From Turritopsis dohrnii (lineage: Eukaryota > Cnidaria > Hydrozoa > Anthoathecata > Oceaniidae), in contig BQMF02000328.1 in assembly GCA_027922465.2 (NCBI GenBank), positions 1 to 64,000 on the forward strand: a stretch of 64,000 bases of DNA. Direction: 5' to 3'. Shown here piece after piece: positions 34,824-45,983 of the stretch. The notes below the pieces were generated by a model. It had not been told where the DNA came from. It saw only the letters and a program-made list of their open reading frames with translations, and ran no database searches. The stretch's first letter is position 1. Each line of letters starts with the position of its first letter. The position numbers and the translations under genes were made by a program.

Positions 34824-35297
34824 CATACCGTAAATGACCGATTAAAGGCCCTGGGCGCTTATAATTTTTTTGAACTTTTATGGTGGGCACTTATACGAAA
34901 GGAGCGCTAAATTGAGTCCTGAGTGGTTAATAAAAAAATCTCTAAAATCATTAATACAGCTCATTTTTTCACTGAATACTGACAAAAGAACTGCTTGTGT
35001 CCTACTCAAGCAACTTCAGAAAAAGCTTGATAAATACTCTCACTTTGAGATGAAAATAATTCATTCCCGTGTTATTAACTTTCCTTCATTATGCTGAAAT
35101 AAAATTGTTCAACTAAAAACCATGTTTTTCTCAATATTATTATGTTTTTGCCAAATAGGCGCCCATCTTCAGTTTTGGACCTTGGCGCTTAATCAGAACC
35201 TGGGCGTTTATTATAAATTTTTTGTTTAAACCTAGGCGCTTAATCGGCCGGGGGTATTAATTGAGTCCTGGGTGCTTAAACGGTCATTTACGGTATG
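34824..35297. mobile_element. MITE with CATACCGTAAATGACCG ends
   Basis: A perfect 17-bp terminal inverted repeat (34824-34840, 35281-35297) is followed on both sides by copies of a CCTGGGCGCTTAAT-like word in both orientations (about 34851, 35184, 35204, 35225, 35268). The same design as the element at 71-439 (short TIR plus interior GCGCTTA/AACGCC repeats) suggests related transposase families. Confidence 0.8.
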
Positions 35298-36534
35298 TAA
35301 AGTTATATATATATACAGTTTAATTTTCAGATACTACACAATTTATATGATGCTTCTCTCCCTAGTTTCAGAATTGTAAATGCTTCTCGATTACCTCAGA
35401 TTGTCTTTCACTTACCCTACTTACATATTAAGTGAGAGAAAGAAAAAAACTCCATTTAGAATCTGGATCTTGAACATCACAAGTAATAAAAAGCTATGCC
35501 AGTAACCGCCCCACAGAATGTGTATATCATACATTTGTCATCGAAAAGGCAAAAAACAGCCAAAAACTCATAAACTGGATTTCTGAGATTCCTCGCCAAT
35601 CTTGGAAAAAATCTTTGATGCCGAATGACAAAAAAACAAACAAAAAGCAAAAAAATAAAAACACCAGTCTTAAACCTTCACTTTTTAAAACGGTCAAAAG
35701 AAAACAAAGTATTGTTATCTCTTCATTTCAGCTGTTATCAGTCGAAATTTTCTAGAAAACAATTCAAAGAATTTGCTGAGGAATAATAGGAAATTTATAA
35801 GAAAGCTTTCTTTTGAAGTTTCACATTTAGTTATTTACAAACAAACAAACTGTGTCACTGCCACGAGAAAGAACTTCACAATATATATAACTGGAACATT
35901 ACAAATGGCTCTTTATAACGTCGTTGACCATCATCATAGCTTTCTATTTCACAAAATAAATTATCAATATCAACACTGCATGTCTGAAAGACATTCCACA
36001 GACGAAATAACAGATAACAACGATTAAAACAAACACAAGGTACAAACGCAAGCTTCCACTTCTTTCAAAACTTGGTGCAAAAAATAGCGGGATTTCGGGG
36101 TTTCATATACTGTCTCTTAAAACGAAACTGAATCGGGATTGGCAGGGAAATACGGAACAAAAAAATTAGCCGAACATAGATAGATAGATAGATAGATACC
36201 AAGACGAAATCAATATCTTTCGCTTAGCGAAATCTAATAATAATCTAACAATTTCAGACAATCAATACTTTATGGTGCCGAACCTGTAAATTTTGCTTGG
36301 GTGATTGAGATTTTTGCCTCCTTCTTTCAAACATTATTATAAGAGTTGTCACCGAAACGTTTGATGGGTATAAACTGTTAGTTGAACTTCAGAGGAGGGT
36401 AACAAAACAAAGGGGAGCTTAAATTCAAGTCCTTCCATGAGAGTATAAAATCATATTTTAACCGCATCCAAATCTAGCCTTCATTAAATTTTTTTCATGG
36501 GTGCATAACAATAGAAGCTGTTCTTTTTTGAATA
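35298..36534. other. Non-coding spacer with a microsatellite
   Basis: A (GATA)n run of about five units lies at 36178-36198. No gene could be supported; the frame at 35773-36027 has no recognisable features. Confidence 0.45.
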
Positions 36535-36924
36535 GTTTATTTGAGATTAACACAGCACATACATATTAAAACAATTACACTATTATATTACATGTATTAT
36601 TATATTAAATGTCTTATATACAACTTTATAGAACTGTACGATTACACGTTCCTTTCTTTTTCCGAAGACTAGCATTCTCATTTTTAACTAAGGGGGTGTT
36701 CCCGGTGAACCGAGACAGTCTGCTTTGCCGGGGTAATTATTCCCAATGCAAACACCCCCAAGAGGCGAAAACAAAACGGTAAATTCAAAAAACATCTGAC
36801 GAAAATTGGCTCTACAAATTTATATCAAAATTTACATCGTCTTGCCATCCCGCTGGACTTCTTCCTCTTCGATATCTTCTGCCACCTCGAACGCTTCATT
36901 CAAGTCGATTTGTTGATGTTTGTG
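36535..36924 (-). CDS. Terminal exon and 3' UTR of an unidentified minus-strand gene
   Basis: Coding part 36924-36832 (30 codons plus TAA) starts in phase 0 after a TTTTAG acceptor (36925-36926) and encodes an acidic, helix-prone tail containing QIDLNEAFEVAEDIEEEEV. The 3' UTR runs toward an AATAAA signal (reverse complement near 36534-36544). It contains a possible GC-rich hairpin around 36693-36760 (GGGGGTGTTCCCGG ... ACACCCCC). Upstream exons were not found nearby. The 5' exons at 50501-50703 end in a compatible phase, but the link is speculative. Confidence 0.45.
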
Positions 36925-39285
36925 CTAAAACAAAACGTGAACAAATTCGAAATTCAAAATATATTATATTATGGTGAATTAGAACCAAGTCACCTACCAT
37001 TTATTTCACTAATTTTTTAAATCCATAAATGAAATAAAATATATTCTCACAGAATATACAGTCAATAGTCAAGATATACGAAAACAGAACTGTCCACATA
37101 AAATAATATTTCCCATTCTACTAGCACGTTTTCACTAGACAGTCCACCTCACTCCACAAAACAAAATCCACCCAAAGATTTAAAGACTAACGATTTGCTC
37201 TGCAACTTATTTTACTTACTTATGGCACGATAGCCGTACTTTCCAAACAGACGGAAAGCTAGGATCAACATTATGTTCAACAACTTTAAAATCGGGACTT
37301 AAGCAGTATGTTTGAACCTCAAAACTGTTAGCTATAAATCGTATCATTATAGATCATAACAGGCCGATTTTTGAACTGTAAAGAAGAACAATTGAGCAGT
37401 GGGGTTTTGGTTATAGCTTACCTAAAGTCTGTATTTGAAGTCTTTGAATTCAATTTGAAGTCAAATCCTTAATTTGTATTCAGAGACGCACTGATGTTGT
37501 TTATATCAGAAAGTCAAGAAAAAGCGTAAGAATTCATAAAAAAATAGAACGAAGCATATTCATGACATTTTATGAGTGATTAATTTGTTGTTGTGACACC
37601 GCCTCCATATCTTTAAATGTTTCACGAATGAGTGGTGAGCCTTTTCTTTTAAAACATGTGAATCATTGTCAATTTATTTCTAATTTCTGTTTGCGCTTGT
37701 CATTTTTAACATTGAGCATTTCATTAAGGATGATTTGATATCCAAATACCCTGTTCTTTTTTAATTGCTTTCATGAATATTTGTATAGCTGGATGAAATG
37801 AACTAAACACTTTCATGATTTTTACTGATTATTTGTTGATATTACATCAAATTTTGATGACAATAAATAATATCTTTGTTTTAAAGTTCCTCCCAAACAT
37901 TAATTGACGGATCAGTCCAACCCAAATGGCGGATACTAATCGTTAGAAGAAACTTTTGCATTTACTCAAATAATTATATCTCGCTACTTTCTCTGCTATG
38001 ATGGTTTCACATATCCCGTTGCTATGACTTTTGTCTTTTTCCTTCGCTCACTAAATACTTTCGTAGCCGCAAGGTGACCGTGTTTCACAACGAATGCAAT
38101 AAATAAAACAGAGCTTGTATGCTTTACAGTTACTGATGCGGCGAAACGTCGGAACACAGAATTGAAGCTCAGCTATCTACAATTCATTACTCTAACCCAC
38201 CATGCACTAAAAATAACGCATTTATGAAATAAACAAGCGGTATATGACGAATCCCTTTAATACGAACCTCTATAATCCGAATGAATTTCAAGGTTCCTCA
38301 ACTTATCATTTCCTAGCAAAAACACTATAGTTCGAACTTTCCCCTAAATTGAACGTATGTTTGGTCTCTTTTCAATGTTCAAATGACGAAGAGTGTACTG
38401 CGTTTCCAAAATAAACATCAAAACATGCAGAAAAGAATTTAATATTATCTTTATCGTAGACACTTTGAAAACCTGCTTTCTCATTTTAGGCTTGATTTGT
38501 TTTAATAAGAAAAGAACTTCAATAAAAATTCATAACATGAAGGCAGACACAGAAAAATTCTGTAAGTAATTTTTGTTGACGTCTCAAATTCTGCGACCAC
38601 ATCGTTTCTTCTTTTTATTTTCACTTGCTTTCCTTCAGTTTATTGCTATGTCATGTAATGTTCCACTTACATCACACTACTACTTTACTTCAGCTAAGTA
38701 TATGACTTGAACATAGGTTACGTCCAAGTTGAAAGAATGATGAACTGTTATGAAGGTTGTGAGAAAACTGAAGAAGGGGATCTCCACGAGAGATCCTATC
38801 ATTTTTTTTTGATCTTGTTTGCTTACTATTCTATTCTGTGGTAGACCCATTACTGTTCTGATGAATAATTCTCATTACTAACTTCGAAACACTGCAAAAC
38901 ATAGGTACTTATCAGAATCTAATAATTTGGAACCCTTTGTGAGTTCTAAATTGGACTTAAGGGTACTCGTAGACAACCTAATAATTTGACTAACTCTAAG
39001 GATGGATTTTTAATTCGACTTCGTATCATTGCAACAATTTAGTCCTCGATAACCTGTCGACATAGACATATATGTTATGTTATACATACATGCTATAGCC
39101 CCCTTGCCACCCTGCTCCGCGGTCGTACTGAAAACGAAAACGTGAGAATAGCAGTACTTCCGATAAATTTTCCTTGGTTCCTTTATGATTCTGTCTCTCG
39201 AAGTTCAAAAAACAAACTTCAAGGCATTATAAATAAACTTCTTAGCCCAAGTGTATAATTTCTGCTCTTTTGTGATTCATTGAAG
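36925..39285. other. Non-coding or unresolved
   Basis: No confident gene. On the minus strand, 37216-37261 offers a short splice-bounded peptide (FRLFGKYGYRAI), but its phase does not fit the downstream terminal exon. A GATGCGGCGAAACGTCGG word at 38136 resembles words found near the 3' ends of some LINEs, with no LINE body visible. Confidence 0.3.
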
Positions 39286-39329
39286 ATGAATATCTTGTAC
39301 GTTGTCGTCCACGTTGCCGTCGTACTTTC
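39286..39329 (+). other. Possible signal-peptide first exon
   Basis: ATG followed by 13 mostly hydrophobic codons (MNILYVVVHVAVVL) up to a perfect GTAAGT donor at 39330. This resembles the first exon of the Ig receptor gene at 46529. No downstream exon was recognised before the BEL insertion at 40537, so it may be a relic or chance. Confidence 0.25.
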
Positions 39330-40531
39330 GTAAGTTCCCTACTGATTGCAGATAAACCGACTGATATTAAAAATCCATATCCAGGAAAAAAGTGCAGTAC
39401 ATACTTCGAACATCAATGAGGTGATAAGTTCGTTTCAAGCATATTATCTTATGCAATGAGCCCACCCTCAATATTGATGAGCACATGGGCGAAACAAAAC
39501 GTTTTTATATTTGGTTTTTTCAGGGAATTCTATTAACTATATAATTTTTTCATTTTTAATGCATAATAAATGTGTGCATTATTTATTCATAGTTCATTCA
39601 ACAACATTCATTTTAAAAATAAGTTGAATTACTAAGTTTGGTTCAGAAGAAGAAATCCACTGAACCAGTAGAATGAATGTTTTTATTTTTCGCATATCTT
39701 TTTTAAAAGTGCCACACGGGAGGAAACTTTCCTGATCCTGCACGTGGCTGGCATTCTTTGATGCAGTGTCTTCGTTCTCTCAGATTGGGTATTCAGTTTG
39801 AACATTTTGTTGGGCCAAACCAATGAATTAATTCGATATTACGAAAGTTCGTTAGGTGAAAAGTGTTTGGATAGATTTAAAAAGATTTTCGCCATCCGCA
39901 GTGGTAATAATATTTGATTTATTCGTTTCATATTCTACAAAATGGTTTTTATTTTACCTAGCTTTAATTCCTCACCTTTGCTAGCTTCTTTTGGTTTATA
40001 TGCTTCTTCAAATCTTTCTTTTGGGACAACAAAAAATTTGAAGACATATATACTTTTTAATATAACAAGACAGGGGCGGACACAGAAATATTTTGTAGGT
40101 ACAGCTCAACTTTTCGGATTCCAATAAGTATTCCGATTCTCAATTATTATTCGGGACAACCCCATTTCCGGAAAAATGCCGTCCGAAAATGTGCGATCAT
40201 TTTAACAGACGAGTTCTGTCGCAGTTAATCACGGTGAACAACCAGACACCAAAATTACCTTTCACTAAGCATTGCAACCACAGAGCCATAAGGATAGAAG
40301 CCAAAATTTAAAACTTTATTCGATATTAGCACAACAAAAGTAAATACAACATAATATAAAATGTCAACGTCTTTTATGTACAAAGTCATAAAACTAGTAT
40401 TCTATATCCAATAAAACATGTTCCTTCTGTTGTACGAAAAACCTTCTAGTATGCTCACTTTCAAGAAAGTTCCAGTTCCAGACTTGATTAAATTAACTTA
40501 ATGTTTGTTGCTGCAGCAGTAGGTGCTGATA
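39330..40531. other. Spacer before the BEL element
   Basis: Nothing supported. The words GACAGGGGCGGACACAGAAA near 40070 resemble an interspersed repeat end. Confidence 0.35.
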
Positions 40532-40536
40532 CTGTT

Positions 40537-40828
40537 TGTTGCTGCTGTGTGCAGCAATTAGTCGGTTTTTTTATGTTCTCCGTTGTAGTGCGTTCGTCCT
40601 TTCTTCTTTGTTCTCGTTCGTCGTGCTCAGTAGTTTTGTTTCTTTGTTCTTATTGTCTTAGCTAATTATTTTTTGCGTATATATATACATTAGGTGTAAT
40701 CTGTAAAGTTTATTGTTGTTGTGCTCGTATGATGTTAACGTTGAAGTGTGTACTGGATAGTGTTTTACATCTTCATGAAAGAAGCTAGTTTCAACCACTT
40801 CAACAGTAGTTATGTTTCTGCTGTTACA
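40537..40828 (+). repeat. 5' LTR of the BEL/Pao element
   Basis: 292 bp, TG...CA ends; one mismatch with the 3' LTR. Confidence 0.92.
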
Positions 40829-40877
40829 GTAAAACACTTATAGTAAACAGTTAACACATACTTTAGACAAAGTTAGT

Positions 40878-43800
40878 ATGTCTTATGAGAGAGCACAGAG
40901 TAAACGCTCAAGAAGTCTTACAGAGAAAGGAAGGCTTTATGAGCTTGAGCTTCAGCAAAATAATAGGCTCAAACTAGAAAGGGAAATCAGGACACAAATA
41001 TGTAATATGGAACTTTTGATTGAATATGACAAGATAGAAGAATTGGGTATAGAGTTCTCAAATATCAATCATCTCTTTGAACAATTCCTGAAGTGTCATG
41101 CTAGATGTCAGTTATTGATACAGTCAGAACAAGAGCGTCAAGAAGATGACTATAGCACTGATTCACTCGACAGAAGAGTATTTTCTATTAAGAAAAGAGC
41201 ATATGAGTTGTTGAACAATAGCAATGAAAGGTCTAGTATGATCAAAGCAGTTGAAGATAGACAACAAGAAGACAGTCAGAAACTTCAAGGCAAAACTGCA
41301 CATAATAGTCATCAAGGTGTTCTTATCAAACCCGAAAGTCATCGTAGCCTCAATACATCTCACTCAAGTAAAAAATCTTCCAGCAGATCTTCTTCAAACA
41401 AGTTGTCAAGAAGTTTAGAAGACAAAATGGCAACAGAAAGGGCTAGGTTGGCAGAGCTAAAGGTCGAGGCTGAATTTGTAAAAAAGATGAGCATATTGGA
41501 ACAAAAGAGCAAGGAATTGAATTTATGTTGTGAAATGGCTAAAGCAGAAGCAAAAATAAAGGCATATGAAGGAAGTTTTGCAGAAGCCAGTCAGCCTGCA
41601 TTTGATCTCGATGTAACGGAAGCAAAATTGGCAGACTTTGAGGAAGAAGAGGAAGATAAGATCCAAGACAGAGAGTTTAAAAGGCAGTTTGTAGATGAAT
41701 ACGTATTAAAACATCAACAGAAATCGCTTCGAGAGAAAGAAGATCAAAGGCAGCTCAAACAAGATTCGGTAGTCAATAGGAATGACCTTGCAAGTCTTTT
41801 ACGATGTATGCAAGCCCCTGAAGTAGACATTGACGTATTCAAAGGCAAGATAACAGAGTATCGTTACTTTATGGCAAGTTTTAAAGAAGCTGTAGAGTCA
41901 AAAATTGATGATGGCAGAGGCAGATTAACCAGACTGCTAAAATATCTTGATGGAGAGCCTAAAGAGTTGGTCAAAGGCTGCATTCATCTACCGTCTGATG
42001 TATGCTACGAGAAAGCTCTGAATCTATTAGACAAGCAGTATGGAGATCCGTATCGTTTGATATCATTTTGTAAGAAAGAGCTCAAATCATGGCCACGATT
42101 GAAAGCACACGACGGCGCTGCATACAGACAATTTTACAATTTCTTGTTGAATATCAAGTCAGTACGCATCACACTTCCCAACACACTGCAGTTTGACGAT
42201 CCTGGTTTTCTGCAGTCCATTCAGCTTAAATTACCATCCTTTTTGCAAGATAAATGGAATCGCGTTTATCATAATCATCGTAAGAAGACAGGACTAGAAG
42301 CAGGATTTGACGAGTTCATCAATTTTTTGGAAGAGGAAACCGAAATAGTAAACGATCCAAATTTTTCCAAGAATGCAATAGAGTCAAAGGACGAGTTAGT
42401 TAATCAGCATACAGTTAGAAAGTTTAAGACCAACTTATCAACCACCAAACCTAACGATGCTTCTTTCTCCAAGTCTAAGTGTTTGTTCTGTAGTGAAGCC
42501 CACGATATTGATGGTTGCAAAGGATACTTGAAGTTGACGTTGGTAGATCGAAAGAATTTCCTTTTCAAAAACAGACTTTGCTTTTGTTGCTACGGTAGAA
42601 CCTCACCTGACCACAGTGCTAAGACTTGCAAAAACAAAAGAGTTTGCAAAATTTGTAAAGAACAACATCCTACAGCTTTGCATGGTTTCAAAAAGCCAAC
42701 GAAGGAATCACCGCAGGAAAAACCTGAAGTTGAGAAAGAAAATGTCGAGATCCTAGGTAGCTGTACGAAGTTAAATGTAGAAGTCACCAGTTTGTCAGTA
42801 GTTCCAGTAAAAGTTAGTCATCCAAAGGGATCCAAGGAAGTATTTGTTAATGCGTTGCTTGACAACGGTAGTCAAGGAACATTCATTCGTGAAGATATTC
42901 TCCACAAGTTGAACGTACCGACAGCACCTGCAAAGATCACAATCAAAACAATGACTGGTGAGGAATCGGAAGAATGTTTGTCAGTCAACGATCTTCATGT
43001 TACGTCATCAATGATCAAATCAGATACAGTTAAACTACCAAAAACCTACAGTCGAAAATCGCTACCTGTTAATGGTGAGGAGGTCCCAACGCCGGCAAAA
43101 ATTAGAAGATGGTCATACTTAAATGAAATACAACGTTTCTTACCTCAAAATGACAATGTTGATATTGGAATGTTGATTGGTGGAAACTGCCCAAAGGCGT
43201 TACAGCCCTTGGAAACTATATCCTGTCAGCAAGGTGGTCCTTATGCATACAAATGTGCCCTTGGTTGGTGTGTAACAGGCTCTATGTATAGCTCCAGTAT
43301 AGCTGAATGTAAAGATAAAGGCTGTAAGTCCATTAATGTCAATAGAATTTCGTCTGTAGCGGTACATTTGAATTTCCAAAGCCAGATGAAAGATACATCG
43401 ATCGCAGAACTGATCAAGCAAATGTTTAAGATAGATTTTAGTGGCGATTTAGAAGACCTGTACACTTCACAAGAAGATATAAAGTTCTTGAAGATGATGA
43501 ACGAAAAGGCAAAGTTTGTAAATGGCCATTATGAATTACCTCTACCATTACGTAATCCTGACCTTCATTTCCCGTGCAATCGTAGCGTAGCCGTAAGAAG
43601 AGCCCTCTATCTGAAACGAAAGCTACAGAGCAACCCGACAATGTACAACCAATATGTCGATTTCATGTCATCGATCATTGAAAAGGGGTACGCGCGTAAA
43701 GTCGAAATTACAGACCCTGAGCCCGTTGATGGAAAGTTATGGTATTTACCTCACCATGGTGTCTACCACCCCCGTAAGCCCAATTCGATTCGCGTTGTAT

Positions 43801-44021
43801 TTGATTGTAGTTCACAAAAACAAGGCATTTCGTTAAACAACCAGCTATATCAGGGACCTGATTGTACAAATCAGTTGATCGGTGTTTTAATCAGGTTCCG
43901 AGAAGAACGCATCGCAATAAATGCTGATATTGAAAAAATGTTTTATCAAGTGAAGGTGCCAACAGACCAGCAAGACTATCTTCGATTTTTGTGGTGGGAT
44001 AACGGTGATTCACGATTATAA
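40878..44021 (+). CDS. BEL/Pao Gag-protease-RT (N-terminal part), truncated by frameshift
   Basis: 1047 codons. Residues 1-290 are highly charged and coiled-coil-like. Residues about 305-480 match the BEL Gag core (DUF1759 type: FKGKITEYRYFMASF, DKQYGDP, ELKSWP). About 530-600 hold zinc-knuckle-like Cys/His clusters (CLFCSEAHDIDGC, CKICKEQHPTALHG). About 650-670 hold the aspartic protease signature LLDNGSQGTFI. From about 900 the RT begins (LPHHGVYHP, IRVVFDCSS, INADIEKMFYQV). The frame ends at TAA 44019-44021, in the middle of the RT. The homologous reading continues in the +1 frame from 44005 (HDYKMCVHLFGGASS), so a small indel interrupts an originally continuous polyprotein. A programmed shift here would be unusual for BEL elements. 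Confidence 0.85.
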   Translation: MSYERAQSKRSRSLTEKGRLYELELQQNNRLKLEREIRTQICNMELLIEYDKIEELGIEFSNINHLFEQFLKCHARCQLLIQSEQERQEDDYSTDSLDRRVFSIKKRAYELLNNSNERSSMIKAVEDRQQEDSQKLQGKTAHNSHQGVLIKPESHRSLNTSHSSKKSSSRSSSNKLSRSLEDKMATERARLAELKVEAEFVKKMSILEQKSKELNLCCEMAKAEAKIKAYEGSFAEASQPAFDLDVTEAKLADFEEEEEDKIQDREFKRQFVDEYVLKHQQKSLREKEDQRQLKQDSVVNRNDLASLLRCMQAPEVDIDVFKGKITEYRYFMASFKEAVESKIDDGRGRLTRLLKYLDGEPKELVKGCIHLPSDVCYEKALNLLDKQYGDPYRLISFCKKELKSWPRLKAHDGAAYRQFYNFLLNIKSVRITLPNTLQFDDPGFLQSIQLKLPSFLQDKWNRVYHNHRKKTGLEAGFDEFINFLEEETEIVNDPNFSKNAIESKDELVNQHTVRKFKTNLSTTKPNDASFSKSKCLFCSEAHDIDGCKGYLKLTLVDRKNFLFKNRLCFCCYGRTSPDHSAKTCKNKRVCKICKEQHPTALHGFKKPTKESPQEKPEVEKENVEILGSCTKLNVEVTSLSVVPVKVSHPKGSKEVFVNALLDNGSQGTFIREDILHKLNVPTAPAKITIKTMTGEESEECLSVNDLHVTSSMIKSDTVKLPKTYSRKSLPVNGEEVPTPAKIRRWSYLNEIQRFLPQNDNVDIGMLIGGNCPKALQPLETISCQQGGPYAYKCALGWCVTGSMYSSSIAECKDKGCKSINVNRISSVAVHLNFQSQMKDTSIAELIKQMFKIDFSGDLEDLYTSQEDIKFLKMMNEKAKFVNGHYELPLPLRNPDLHFPCNRSVAVRRALYLKRKLQSNPTMYNQYVDFMSSIIEKGYARKVEITDPEPVDGKLWYLPHHGVYHPRKPNSIRVVFDCSSQKQGISLNNQLYQGPDCTNQLIGVLIRFREERIAINADIEKMFYQVKVPTDQQDYLRFLWWDNGDSRL

Positions 44022-45243
44022 AATGTGTGTACATTTGTTTGGTGGTGCATCATCATCAAGCTGTTCCAATTTTGCGTTGCGAAAGACAGCAAATGATAAC
44101 GTGAAATGTTATGGGGAGGAAGCTCAAGAAACTCTCTTGAAGAACTTTTACGTAGACGACTTGTTGAAATCAGTCAATAACGAAAAGAAAGCAATCAAGC
44201 TTGCAACCAACGTGAAAGATATGTGCCGAGCAGGAGGATTCAATTTGACCAAGTTCCTGTCGAATTCAAGAGCAGTCGTTAATGCTATCCCGATATCTGA
44301 TCGTGCATCAAGCGTTCAAAATTTGGATTTATCAAAAGAACCACTACCAATCGAAAGAGCTCTTGGAGTATCCTGGTGTATCGAGAACGATTCGTTTCAA
44401 TTTCACATTATCATGAAAGATACTCCACTCACGAGAAGAGGAATCTTGTCAAGCATCAGCTCTTTGTATGACCCTTTAGGCTTTGTGGCACCTGTTACCC
44501 TTATTGGCAAACAGCTCTTGCAATCAATATGCAGCGATTCCAAAGGATGGGATGACGAAGTTTCCGATGAGCAAAGAATCCTTTGGCAAAAATGGCGATC
44601 TACGTTACCAGAATTAGAGAAGATTAAGATCAAACGTTGCTTCAAACCTGATGATTTTGAGGATATATCCGATGTAACTTTCCATCATTTCTCAGATGCG
44701 TGTAACACAGGTTATGGTCAAGTTAGCTATATAAGGTTTGTCAACAAAGATGGTCGTGTTCATTGTAGTTTCATCATGGGAAAGGCGCGAGTTACGCCCA
44801 AAAAAATCATTTCGATTCCACGTCTCGAATTAACAGCTGCTACACTTTCAGCAAAGATTGCCAAGTCTATACGAAAAGAGTTATCGATCCAAGCCTTTGA
44901 ATATTTCTGGACCGACAGCAAAGTTGTGTTAGGGCACATTTTGAATCAAACGAAACGTTTTCATGTTTATATCACCAATCGAACTGAAGTGATCAACAAT
45001 TTAACGAATAGAGAAGACTGGCATTATATCGAGAGTGAAGAAAATCCTTCGGACGATGGATCCCGTGGTCAGACGGCAATAAAGTTCGTTGAGAGTCAGC
45101 CAACGCTGACTCTCAACGAACTTTATTGGTCCTTGGTACTGGTCCTGATATGTTGTGGCAGCCAACTCTCCATATTAAAAGGTCAGATTTTCCTGTTAAT
45201 GATAATGACCCTGAAGTCCGAAAACAAAAACCAATTAAAGTGA
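44005..45243 (+). pseudogene. BEL/Pao RT (C-terminal part) and A17 peptidase/RNase H, +1 frame
   Basis: An open frame of 412 codons continues the RT, with the catalytic FYVDDLL motif near residue 50. Next comes the Pao-specific region (SLYDPLGFVAPVTLIGK, residues about 155-172). An RNase H-like part follows (FSDAC, IPRLELTAA, YFWTDSKVVLGHI). Around residue 358 the frame enters a 24-bp inverted duplication, after which its translation (TLNELYWSLVLVL) is no longer homologous. The authentic sequence resumes in another frame at about 45130. With the frameshift and the missing integrase, this copy cannot make a complete Pol. Confidence 0.82.
45077..45128. repeat. Perfect 24-bp inverted repeat inside pol
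   Basis: 45077-45100 (CAATAAAGTTCGTTGAGAGT...) and 45105-45128 are exact reverse complements around a 4-bp spacer CAAC. The left arm is the original pol sequence (IKFVES). The right arm looks like a fold-back copy made by template switching. Confidence 0.95.
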
Positions 45244-45518
45244 ATATCGTCACAAATCGTATCAGTTGGTTAAATCGTCTTCTTCTATTGATGAGAGATG
45301 ATGCCCCACGTAATTTATGGAAAATGGCTAGAATCATCGAGACGTATCCTGATAAGGGAGGCCAAGTGCGAAGTGTTAAAATCAGAACCGCCTTTAATCA
45401 AGAATTAGTACGTCCTATCCACAAAATTGTGTTGCTTCTATCAGTTGATGAACAGTGTGTATCATTTAAAGATGAATCAATTGTTCATGACGAAGTCCGT
45501 ACTCTCGACGCCGATTAA
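45126..45518 (+). pseudogene. BEL/Pao pol 3' remnant with integrase deleted
   Basis: An open frame of 130 codons begins with the pre-integrase segment (GTGPDMLWQPTLHIK) and runs into KVNIVTNRISW. It then joins directly to the C-terminal tail normally found after the integrase (LLLLMRDDAPRNLWKMARI, VRPIHKIVLLL). The zinc-binding and DDE core of the integrase, usually several hundred residues, are absent. The join lies at about 45250-45290. Movement of such a copy would require integrase supplied by an intact relative. Confidence 0.8.
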
Positions 45519-45686
45519 CGTGCACGATATTAGCATCCGTTTGTTGTATCGAATCCCCGACGAGGAGCCATGAACCATTTTGAACAATCAAATAAATAAT
45601 TATGTAAAAAGTTTATATATATGAAAACAATTAAAAATTTTAGTTATGTATCCTATCAAGATCTGTTGATCTTGAGGGGAGCCAGA

Positions 45687-45978
45687 TGTTGCTGCTGTGT
45701 GCAGCAATTAGTCGGTTTTTTTATGTTCTCCGTTGTAGTGCGTTCGCCCTTTCTTCTTTGTTCTCGTTCGTCGTGCTCAGTAGTTTTGTTTCTTTGTTCT
45801 TATTGTCTTAGCTAATTATTTTTTGCGTATATATATACATTAGGTGTAATCTGTAAAGTTTATTGTTGTTGTGCTCGTATGATGTTAACGTTGAAGTGTG
45901 TACTGGATAGTGTTTTACATCTTCATGAAAGAAGCTAGTTTCAACCACTTCAACAGTAGTTATGTTTCTGCTGTTACA
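45687..45978 (+). repeat. 3' LTR of the BEL/Pao element
   Basis: 292 bp; followed at 45979 by the CTGTT target duplication. Confidence 0.92.
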
Positions 45979-45983
45979 CTGTT

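Larger units (their letters stand above)
40537..45978 (+). mobile_element. BEL/Pao LTR retrotransposon, young but defective (5442 bp)
   Basis: Two 292-bp LTRs (40537-40828, 45687-45978) with TGTTG...TTACA ends differ at a single base (T at 40597, C at 45747). A perfect 5-bp target duplication CTGTT flanks them (40532-40536, 45979-45983). Order inside is gag, protease, reverse transcriptase, A17 peptidase/RNase H and a C-terminal pol tail, the BEL/Pao arrangement. A purine-rich tract (GAGGGGAGCCAGA) abuts the 3' LTR. The primer-binding site is not obvious. The coding region is damaged: a frame change in RT, an inverted duplication and absence of integrase. Confidence 0.92.

Noticed and set aside
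34870..35097. 75-aa open frame
   Set aside because: Lies wholly inside the MITE 34824-35297.
37216..37261. Mini-exon FRLFGKYGYRAI on the minus strand
   Set aside because: Phase at its donor does not fit the terminal exon at 36924, and it is too short to judge alone.
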